DNA of 16,790 nt from Zancudomyces culisetae (lineage: Eukaryota; Kickxellomycota; Harpellomycetes; Harpellales; Legeriomycetaceae), in the NCBI GenBank assembly GCA_001969505.1, contig LSSK01001042.1, positions 1-16,790 of the forward strand. The letters are read 5' to 3'. Below the pieces are notes generated by a model. It was not told the origin of the DNA, did no database searches, and saw nothing but the letters and a program-made list of their open reading frames with translations. Numbering within the stretch: position 1 is the stretch's first letter; each line of letters begins with the position of its first letter. The translations under genes and the position numbers were made by a program. Positions 8,130 through 15,810 of the stretch are shown piece after piece.

Positions 8130-9092
8130 ATGAACAAAATGGTAGAGCATTTAATGATAGAGCTGACCAGATCCGGCAAACAGATATATTTGAAGGCACA
8201 TCCTGAATGTACCCAGCAAATAAATTCGGCAATCCTGAACAAGGTCAGCGAATTTATCCCTTTCAAAAACTGGATAAAGAAATTGGACGAAGAGATATAC
8301 CAGCAAGACAGGAAATGCGTTGGTTTATTGGGATTAGATAAAGATATCGAACGGAAGACCAGTTCGGAAAGGATAAAAGTGGACGGTGTGTTGGTACAGT
8401 CGGTTGATGTGTTTAGGGCAGGAAAAGGAGATAGGATTGGGTTTCTGAAGTTTGTTACAGAGGCCTACTACGAAGAAAGTGGTATAAAGGTTCCGGGAAT
8501 TGTGTTTATGCGGGGTGGATCCGTGGCAATGTTGCTGGTTATTCGGGTAAAAAGCAAAGAAAATAGAGAAGAAGCGGGGGGATGTGGTGGGAACGGCGCC
8601 GCATACGTTGTGCTGACCAGCCAGCCCAGGATACCCGTACCCTCGTTCAACATGCTGGAACTACCAGCAGGAATGGTTGATGGATCCAAAAATTTTGCTG
8701 GAAAGATTCGAGAGGAGATAGAGGAGGAGTTGGGGATCAAAATAGAGGAGGATGAGAGCGTTGTCGACTTGACCGAGCTACTATTAAAGAATCAGAGAGG
8801 ATTATCGTCGACTCTGCCTGAATCGAATGGATATAGTGAGTATGAGGGGCTTTATCCAACTTCGGGAGGGAGTGATGAGTTCGTGCGGCTATTTTTGTAT
8901 GAAACCAGTGTTGAGGGCGAGGAGGAGTTCAGGAAGTTGGAGGGGAGAGTGGGTGGGCTTATTGAAAGTGGAGAAAGGATAAAAATGTGTTTGATAAGGT
9001 TGGAAGATGCTTGGAAGTATGGTTGTTGCGATCTGAAACTGACATCGGCGTTGTTTTTGTATGATCTTTATAAGAAAGGACAACTTGTGTAG
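8130..9092 (+). CDS. Nudix hydrolase, NUDX14-like ADP-sugar diphosphatase
   Basis: The best-known relatives (plant NUDX14) split ADP-ribose or ADP-glucose to AMP plus sugar phosphate. An N-terminal region (1-100) precedes RIGFLKFVTEAYYEESGIKV (102-121) and PGIVFMRGGSVAMLLV (122-137), typical of that group. The Nudix box follows ELPAGMVDG (177-185) and ends IREEIEEELGI (193-203). Downstream VVDLTELL, YPTSGGSDEFVRLFLYE and a C-terminal helix ending in L-Y-D-L-Y-K-K-G-Q-L-V also match the subgroup. A glycine-rich insert, EEAGGCGGNGAA (147-158), interrupts the strand pair ahead of the box. Aligned from G202 backwards, the usual Nudix arginine is E195, with R194 one residue early; the metal-binding glutamates E196, E199 and E200 are present. 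Length is 320 aa, single exon. M4 has a better start context (A at -3, G at +4) than M1, so translation may begin at 8139. Substrate is inferred from the family only. Confidence 0.85.
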   Translation: MNKMVEHLMIELTRSGKQIYLKAHPECTQQINSAILNKVSEFIPFKNWIKKLDEEIYQQDRKCVGLLGLDKDIERKTSSERIKVDGVLVQSVDVFRAGKGDRIGFLKFVTEAYYEESGIKVPGIVFMRGGSVAMLLVIRVKSKENREEAGGCGGNGAAYVVLTSQPRIPVPSFNMLELPAGMVDGSKNFAGKIREEIEEELGIKIEEDESVVDLTELLLKNQRGLSSTLPESNGYSEYEGLYPTSGGSDEFVRLFLYETSVEGEEEFRKLEGRVGGLIESGERIKMCLIRLEDAWKYGCCDLKLTSALFLYDLYKKGQLV

Positions 9093-9096
9093 TATA

Positions 9097-9107
9097 GGGG
9101 GGGGGGG
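9097..9107 (+). repeat. G11 homopolymer
   Basis: Eleven consecutive G begin 4 bases after the Nudix stop codon. The run is probably in the 3' untranslated region. It is unusual in an AT-rich genome and prone to length variation and sequencing error. Confidence 0.85.
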
Positions 9108-9122
9108 TTGTGAGTGTGCTGT

Positions 9123-9146
9123 ACTATACTATACTATACTATACTA
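9123..9146. repeat. (ACTAT)n pentanucleotide microsatellite
   Basis: Nearly five tandem ACTAT units (four perfect, then ACTA before C) lie 15 bases beyond the G11 run, in the presumed Nudix 3' untranslated region. Confidence 0.85.
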
Positions 9147-9234
9147 CAACACAGGATGGTTTAATGTAAAACATAGGCAAATTTTTTATGTATTGTTCTG
9201 GTCCTAGTATTTTAAAGATAAATGCAATTTTGGA

Positions 9235-9240
9235 AATAAA
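9235..9240 (+). terminator. Candidate polyadenylation signal of the Nudix gene
   Basis: AATAAA lies about 140 nt after the stop at 9092, placed like the candidates behind LAS1 and the LPMO-like gene. Confidence 0.33.
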
Positions 9241-10948
9241 AGTGGTAAAAAATCACATGTAGAGTGGGGCAGAGAGCAGGTTGATGTACAGAGGAGAATA
9301 AGGGTGAAGGTAAGTTAGATTTAAAAGCCCACTACTGAGAAAAAGTGGGAAAAGTAAAAAAAAAAGGAAAGTAACGCAGTATCAAAGAAGACAGGGTATA
9401 CGACCCACTGGTGGAATAGCAGATAATTTTTGTTTTCCTGGTGGTAGAGATGATGTACTCACTTGAACAGGCTGGAAGAGATGTGTGTTTAGAGTGTAAT
9501 GTTAGGGGGAAAATGGACAAAGGTGAGGAGGGCACGTGGAATATGGGTGGGTTTTAAATGGTATGTGTCGAGTTTCAACCACCAGGTTCCACAGTTTGTG
9601 ATACAATTCTTGACAAATATAGTCACGCCATATGAATTGTGGAAGTATGAATGAGGAGGGGGGAGGGGGAAGGTTGAAAGAAAAAAAGAAGGGGTATACT
9701 TGAATTAAATACAAAAACTAAAAATGGTTGTGATGTAATTCGATTGTTTATGGGGATGAAGTGTATAAAGTTGTAGTGATTTTCGTATAGTACATGGGAC
9801 CAATTGGAGATGCAAGTAATTGAGAGACTAGGTGTTGCGCTCTGTAAATAAAGAAGGTGAAGGAGGGTGAAGGAGGGGTAGCGATAGTAGGGATATTAGA
9901 ATATGAGAAGCGGACATGGTGGATACTCAAATATATGAACTTTTTTCTTGTTTGGTGCATATAAGATTGTGTCTATAAATTAACCCAAGAAAAAAAAAAG
10001 ATGAGGGTGGGTGGAGGAACAAGTATATCTTTTATCACGTTCATGAAAGTGATAGATGTGAATCTGATAGATAAAGTGTCGGAGAATGCCAATCAGGGAT
10101 ATTTTCCGAAAGCCATTGAAAAGAAAGAAAGAAAAAAACTTTTTGAGTTGGAATTCCCACTTTTCATTATTGGATATTTCCTGATTTGTGATTTATTTAT
10201 ATAAAATTGAAGCCTTATGACTAGGTTCAGCTTTTTGGTAAAAATAGTAATAAAACATAAAACAAAACATAAAACATCAAATTAAAATATAAAAACGAGG
10301 AAATTGTTGGTATTGGTAGAGCCATTTAAACATGAAAAAAAAAGCAGAAATAAAGAAATGAAATATGCATGTTAATACTGTATAAAATATTGGCTGTCAA
10401 ATGTGAAACGTAAAGAGCAAAAAAGAAAGTATATGAGAGATTTAGCGTAATTTCTAATCAGAAATATCAGAGATTGTGGGAAGAATGGGTGACAGAAAAA
10501 TAGAGGAAAATAAAAGTTTAAATAAATCCCACAGCATTTTATCGTATTATTAAGTCATAAGGATTCTTTGCCTTGTGTTTGGCTGTTTAGGTTAGTCTTT
10601 GTAATTCTGATTTTTGGCTAGACGAAATTTAGACGGGTAAAGATATAAAATAAAGGAAAATTATAAATTATAAACAAACATACATTTCGTTTTTTGTATA
10701 AAGGATAAATTGAGTGGACTGAAATAGAGTGTCATAGACATAAAACAAAAATCACAAAAAAAGCAAGATACGAAAGGGGTTTGCTAGCACAAGTATAAAT
10801 ACTTGACGATACAAAGTGTACGTACAAGTAATAATTAAAAAAGGAAGGGTGCACGACAAGGTGTAATCACAAAGTAAGTTTTACGAATAGCTAAAATACA
10901 TATGAATACATGCGTTGTTAGCGATGTTAAAGATTATTTGTTGTAAAA

Positions 10949-10993
10949 GGGTGATAGAGGAGGGGGGGGAAATAAAAAAAGGGTGATAGAGGA
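10949..10993. repeat. Short direct repeat, two copies of gggtgatagagga
   Basis: The 13-bp unit is at 10949-10961 and again at 10981-10993, each preceded by an A run. A G8 tract (10962-10969) follows the first copy. This is probably a small local duplication. Confidence 0.6.
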
Positions 10994-11163
10994 ATAAGGG
11001 TGGTGTGAGGAAAGATAGTAGCATTTATAATGCTGAAGTGTATTTTCAAGTCAATATTGGATGGAGAAATTTTTTATTTTTTTTTTGATTGCAACGTTAT
11101 TTATTACTCAACAATGCAAAAAAAAAAGGATTAATTTTTTAAAGTCATAAGTTGTTGAATGTT

Positions 11164-11186
11164 GGGGGGGGGGAGGGAGGGATGGG
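11164..11186 (+). other. G-quadruplex-type sequence upstream of the P450 reductase
   Basis: A G10 run is followed by three more GGG runs separated by A, A and AT, satisfying the G3+N1-7 pattern on the + strand. It lies about 280 nt upstream of the reductase start codon and so may be in its promoter or 5' leader. Folding is inferred from sequence only. Confidence 0.55.
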
Positions 11187-11461
11187 TAGGAGTAAGAAAG
11201 ATTGGAGAGGTTATTGGCCAAAATTAAAAATAAAATGTATTGTTTGTTTGGATGATTTTTGATTGTGTTAAAAAATTTTGTATTTCAATTTAATTCACAA
11301 AATTAATTAAAGCAGAACTATTTTTATTTTTTTTGGGCCATCTTTTCAATTTAGTAGCAGTTTTAACCTTTTATATAGAATAAGTCGTTCTTACAAAATG
11401 AGTAAAAGATAAAAAAGAAAATTAAAGCGAAACATTACAAATAACTAAAAAAGGGGGAAAA

Positions 11462-14167
11462 ATGAATATAGAAAGTAGGGCAAGCAAGAGAGAGGTGCAG
11501 TACAAATTTGGAAGTATAGACCCAGTTGATTTTAGCTACGAAGAAAGTAACGAAACAAGTAAAGGGATAGCGATAAGAATAATAGAAGCGATAGGAGTGC
11601 TAGTAGGAAACACATATAAGCTAGTATCCGAGAGTGCAAGCAAGGGAAAGAATAACCGGCTGAATTACGGTAATAAAAATAGCAGTGGGGACAATAAGAA
11701 GAGGAGAAGAAAAGAAGAGGGTGAAGAAGGCGGCGTGTATAATATAATCAAGGTAGCACTTACAGCCATATTATTGAGTGCAGCAGCAGCGATAAGTAAG
11801 ATAGTAGAAATTGTAATCGGAGACAAGCAAAAACAACCAGAGTTTATAAAGGGAGGAAAAGAAGAAAAAGAAACAAAGCAAGCAAAAATGGGACGATTTG
11901 AAGGAATCGATGGAATCGTGATAGCAACGTTGCTAGTTGGAGCAGCAACATTTATACTTCGACGATTTTTGAAGGGTAACAGTGAGAATGTAGGAGGATA
12001 TGGGGGAGTGAGCTTGGGTGGAAAGGGAGAAGTCGCAAGAAATGGGGAAGGAAGTGGAAAGGGAGTCGGACGAAAGGTAATGAATACAGACCGAGATGTG
12101 GCAGAGGTGTTGCGGGAGAACAAGAAGAATGTGGCGATTATGTATGGTTCACAGACAGGAACAGCGGAAGACTTGGGGAAGCGGTTGGCACAGGAGGGAG
12201 AGCTTGGATTTGGGCTAGACATGATGGTTATGGATCCAGACATGTATTCAGTAGAGACTTTATCCAAGCTAGACAAGAAACAGCTGTTGGTTTTGGTGTT
12301 GGCAACAACAGGAGAAGGAGAAGCATGTGACAACATGGCGCCGTGGTTTGGACAGCTTGTGGGAGAAGATCTGTTTACAGAGGACTTTGAAGATGCGGAA
12401 CAGATTGAATTTGAACACCCAGAAGATGGGGAGTTTGATGAAGAAAGACCATTGGCAAACCTGCGGATTGCAGCATTTGGACTGGGCAACACAACATACG
12501 AACACTACAACTGGTGCATACGACAGACAGTCCGACGGCTACAGAGCCTAGGAGCACAACTGGTTGGGCCATTGGGACTGGGTGATGACGATGGCGACTT
12601 GGAAAACGACTTTGAAGAGTGGAAAAAGGTAGCGCTTCCAGAAATATGCAAGGCAATAGGTGTGGATTCCACAGCACCCAAACGAACATATGAGTCGACA
12701 TATGTAGTCAAGGAACTAGATATCGACAAAGCGAAAGACAGAGATGATGTAGGCAAGCTGGCAATAGGCTCAGGAGCACCAGCTATATACGATAGCAGCA
12801 ATGTGTACGAGGCAGTGGTAACAGCTGCGTATGATTTGGCAGTTCCTTCTCGTGATCGCAAGTTTATTCATGTGGATTTAGCGCTTCCAGAATCATCGAA
12901 AATGACATATAAAACAGGAGACCACGTCGGTGTGTATCCAGCCAACAGTGAAGAAGCCGTAAACGAGTTGTTGCAGGTCTTGAAACTTCAACCAGAGACC
13001 AAAATAGCTGTTGTTAATCGTGCAGATCCAACCAAGCCATGTTCATTGGTTCCACACTCTCCATCAACTTATGCGTCTGTGTTGCGCCACTATCTCGACA
13101 TCACAATGCCAATTCCTCGCAGCTCTATCAAGTACATTCTCCTTCCACATGCTCACTGCGATGCTGCCATCAATTACCTGACCCGCCTGGCCGATGACAA
13201 CGACTACTACCACCTCCAAATCTCCGATCCTTACAAGTCACCCGCTGAGCTATTGGCCCACATAATCTCCATCGAAACATCTGCCGATCCCTCCTACACT
13301 CCGGTCTTTAGCTTTGACTTGCTGTTTGATTTGCTACCTAAACTTTCTCCTCGCTTCTACTCCATCTCATCGTCCTCTCTTGTTCATCCCTCCACCGTTT
13401 CCATCACCGCCTCTGTCCTGTTGTACTCAAACTCTGACAACGTTCAACGCTTTGGAACCACCACTAACAACTTTAATGTTCTCAAAACTGTCCTCTCTGA
13501 CAGGGATTCCTACACCTCTCCCTCTCCTTACTCGGCCTCTCTCCTCTCCTCCATTACTAACAGTCACTCTGATCCTTACCTTATCCATGGTTTCAACACT
13601 TCTCTCCGTATCTCTCCAGATAACCAATTCAAACTACCCATCTACATTCGCCCCTCTCCCTTCAAACTACCTACAGATCCTTCCATCCCCATCATTATGG
13701 TTGGCCCTGGAACTGGTCTTGCTCCTTTCCGCGCCTTTATCCATGAACGTTCTCTCCAATCCCGCTCTGGTTCATCTGTTGGTTCAACCATCCTCTTCTT
13801 TGGAAACCGCAATAAAGACGCTGACTTCCTCTACCAAGATGAACTTTCCCTGCTCATCGATCAAATCAACCTCAACTCTCCTTCCAACCCCAATTCCATG
13901 CTCATCACCGCCTTCTCCCGTGATCAACCTCAGAAGGTCTATGTCCAACACCGTATAGCCGAACACAAAGACATGGTCTACGACCTACTTTTCAATCGTG
14001 GCGCCTACTTTTACATTTGCGGCGATGCTAAGTTTATGGTCAAAGATGTTGTTAACTGTATCATTGACTGTCTTGCCGAAAAACGTGCTATAGATAGGGA
14101 TTCTGCCACTGATATCTTTAACCGCTTTAGAGAATCTGACCAATATTACGAAGACGTATGGTCTTGA
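11462..14167 (+). CDS. NCP1: NADPH-cytochrome P450 reductase with long N-terminal extension
   Basis: This diflavin reductase moves electrons from NADPH through FAD and FMN to microsomal cytochromes P450. The FMN domain is about 220-400: MYGSQTGTAED (227-237), ATTGEGEACDN (281-291), GLGNTTYEHYN (340-350), LGDDDGDLENDFEEWK (373-388). TGDHVGVYPAN (485-495) opens the connecting/FAD part. RFYSISSSSLVHPS (631-644) binds FAD. VGPGTGLAPFRAFIHER (747-763), GNRNKDADFLYQDEL (781-795) and YICGDAKFMVKDV (851-863) form the NADPH site. The end EDVWS keeps the penultimate tryptophan typical of these enzymes. Length is 901 aa against about 680-720 usually. The extra length is N-terminal: a charged region with KKRRRK (79-84), a hydrophobic stretch at about 92-120, then the expected anchor at about 149-170 (IDGIVIATLLVGAATFIL). 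An internal ATG at 11888 (M143, strong context gcaaaaATGG) would give a 759-aa protein of more normal form. Single exon. The first half is purine-rich, the second pyrimidine-rich. Confidence 0.95.
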   Translation: MNIESRASKREVQYKFGSIDPVDFSYEESNETSKGIAIRIIEAIGVLVGNTYKLVSESASKGKNNRLNYGNKNSSGDNKKRRRKEEGEEGGVYNIIKVALTAILLSAAAAISKIVEIVIGDKQKQPEFIKGGKEEKETKQAKMGRFEGIDGIVIATLLVGAATFILRRFLKGNSENVGGYGGVSLGGKGEVARNGEGSGKGVGRKVMNTDRDVAEVLRENKKNVAIMYGSQTGTAEDLGKRLAQEGELGFGLDMMVMDPDMYSVETLSKLDKKQLLVLVLATTGEGEACDNMAPWFGQLVGEDLFTEDFEDAEQIEFEHPEDGEFDEERPLANLRIAAFGLGNTTYEHYNWCIRQTVRRLQSLGAQLVGPLGLGDDDGDLENDFEEWKKVALPEICKAIGVDSTAPKRTYESTYVVKELDIDKAKDRDDVGKLAIGSGAPAIYDSSNVYEAVVTAAYDLAVPSRDRKFIHVDLALPESSKMTYKTGDHVGVYPANSEEAVNELLQVLKLQPETKIAVVNRADPTKPCSLVPHSPSTYASVLRHYLDITMPIPRSSIKYILLPHAHCDAAINYLTRLADDNDYYHLQISDPYKSPAELLAHIISIETSADPSYTPVFSFDLLFDLLPKLSPRFYSISSSSLVHPSTVSITASVLLYSNSDNVQRFGTTTNNFNVLKTVLSDRDSYTSPSPYSASLLSSITNSHSDPYLIHGFNTSLRISPDNQFKLPIYIRPSPFKLPTDPSIPIIMVGPGTGLAPFRAFIHERSLQSRSGSSVGSTILFFGNRNKDADFLYQDELSLLIDQINLNSPSNPNSMLITAFSRDQPQKVYVQHRIAEHKDMVYDLLFNRGAYFYICGDAKFMVKDVVNCIIDCLAEKRAIDRDSATDIFNRFRESDQYYEDVWS

Positions 14168-15204
14168 TTTTTCCTTACCATTTATTTTTTTCCACACTTT
14201 CATTTTTTATCTTTTACTTTTATTTACACTACAACTCAAATCAATCGATAAAAAACATATCATGATCTCCTTACCACTCCCACAATTCCCACTCCCCATT
14301 TCTTTTCACGTTTTTACTTCCTTTCAGACTCCCTCCACACCTCTAACTCAGCTGCAAGTTAACATGTACCAAAACGTACTCATTCTAAATCACCCTGGTT
14401 ATGTTGAATTAACTTCCCCTTCTCCTTCCTCTTTGTAAAACTTTAACCCTCATTCGTCTACACACCCAGAAAAAGCCAAACCTCACTGCTACTCTTATTC
14501 ACTGATCCTTGAATTGATTTAAAAACTTTTTTTTCCGCTCTCTCTCTCTTTCATTTAACCTTTCTCTTCCCCCCCCTTCCCTACAAATAATCAATTGAAA
14601 AAAAGCTGAAGGAAAAAAAAAATCAACGTTCATCATCTTTTTTTTTTCATCATTCATACCCGTAATATGCCGTGAAAGCAACAGGTGTAAACACTCTGCT
14701 GTGTGTGTTACACGCTTTTTTGATTGTTAGTCTCTGAACAAGCGATTGAGCTGATTGTTTTGTTTTCTTTTTTTTCTGCATACAAAACTATTCAGAAATT
14801 GGTTTATGATTTACATTAATAACAATACAACTTTGAAAATAGCCCTTGCAATATTTACTGTCTAATAAAAAATTATATAGATATTGGCATTGTATTTCAT
14901 TGTATACTATTGTATTGTGCTTGTGCTTTTAAATATAAACCCAACAAAAAAAAAATGCCTGCATTACTCAAAAATAGCACTTTGTTATACTATAATCCTT
15001 TGTACATTACTACTTTTCTAATTGTCTTGCACCACGCACCACCCAATAACCCCCTCCACCTCTGCATCCCACTCTTTTACCATTTCTTTTTTTTCTTCTC
15101 TCAACCATGCGTTTCAAAACAACCACTGCTTACAAGTACAATACGAAGTAAAGAATGGCTTGTTCCTTCTGTAAACCCACTATCCCCCTCCGCCTCCTCC
15201 ACCT

Positions 15205-15226
15205 CCCACCTCCCACCTCCCCACCC
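15205..15226 (-). other. G-quadruplex-type sequence on the minus strand
   Basis: Four C3+ runs (15205-15207, 15212-15214, 15219-15222, 15224-15226), separated by 4, 4 and 1 bases, give a G3+N1-7 pattern on the minus strand. It lies in the pyrimidine-rich region downstream of the reductase. Confidence 0.5.
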
Positions 15227-15625
15227 TTGCCCTTTTTCCTACCATCTATACTTTTTCACCACTTCAATGGTACTGCATATCACCTGTTTATTTTTGTTCA
15301 TTCTCCTGTTTTTTATTTTTTAATTTATTTATTGACACTTACTTTGAATTGAGTTTCCTAATGATTACTCCTTATTCCCATTGTCTACACCTGTTGTTAT
15401 GAATTCATACTCATTTCCATACATCATACTACATAATTTATACTTATTAGCATTATTCTTTGCAATATACCTTTTAGACTTTTCCCGGGACCAGAAAGAA
15501 AAATAAACGAAAACAAAATACAAAACAACAATACAACAATACAATTGTGCTCTTTACATCACATCCCGTCATAGTGCCACTACATATATATCTCGTAATG
15601 GTCCCACTTTTTTTTTCTGTTCTCG

Positions 15626-15633
15626 TATATAAG
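15626..15633 (+). promoter_or_regulatory. Candidate TATA box of the tyrosinase gene
   Basis: TATATAAG, a close match to the TATA consensus, lies about 180 nt before the start codon at 15811. The stretch after it is pyrimidine-rich, then A-rich with AAAAAC repeats, which fits a fungal leader. The best TATA candidate in the window. Confidence 0.42.
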
Positions 15634-15810
15634 CGATGTTTCTCTAATCTTGTATTATTATCATCTCTTTCACTTTATTTATACTCTCCCTTTTCACGCA
15701 GATTGTACAAGTACATGATAAACATATTTTTAAAAGCGGAAACAAAAAAAAAACAAAAACAAAAACAAAGAGCGGACCAATCTAAAGTATTAACACATCG
15801 AGTAGCAATT

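Larger units (their letters stand above)
9093..11461. other. 2.4-kb gene-free, purine-rich region upstream of the P450 reductase
   Basis: No protein domain is recognisable on either strand. The + strand is strongly G/A-rich: in 9241-9300 I count 21 G and 5 C. It holds G runs, a pentanucleotide microsatellite, a perfect direct repeat (gggtgatagagga at 10949-10961 and 10981-10993), repeated aaaacataaaac-like units near 10255-10275, and a G-quadruplex-type sequence at 11164-11186. ORFs of 60-70 codons here look like by-products of the composition. A non-coding RNA or long 5' leader is possible but not shown. Confidence 0.55.
14168..15810. other. 1.6-kb gene-free, pyrimidine-rich region
   Basis: No gene supported. 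The + strand is C/T-rich: in 14281-14340 I count 25 C and 2 G. It has CT repeats (about 14537-14549), a C8 run (14569-14576), many T runs and a C-rich block near 15205-15226. A 137-codon + ORF (14910-15323), with long F, P and L runs, has no domain and looks composition-driven. The last 200 bases are the tyrosinase promoter and leader, with (AAAAAC)n-like repeats near 15747-15767. Confidence 0.55.

Noticed and set aside
10001-10204. 67-codon + strand ORF in the purine-rich region
   Set aside because: No recognisable domain and no coding support from composition or neighbours. It could be real, but I cannot support it.
11665-12492. 275-codon ORF on the minus strand inside the P450 reductase
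   Set aside because: It lies opposite the conserved FMN domain and is rich in S, P, F and L. It is an expected by-product of the strong purine bias of the + strand and shows no domain.
12375-12861. Further minus-strand ORFs (108 and 118 codons) inside the P450 reductase
   Set aside because: Shadows of the conserved coding frame with no domain of their own.
13314-13958. 214-codon + strand ORF in another frame of the P450 reductase
   Set aside because: It overlaps the conserved FAD/NADPH domain. Its S, P, T and L runs reflect C/T-rich DNA, and no domain is recognisable.
14910-15323. 137-codon + strand ORF downstream of the P450 reductase
   Set aside because: Dominated by F, P, L, S and T runs in pyrimidine-rich DNA, with no domain and no start or signal evidence beyond an ATG. 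Treated as chance.
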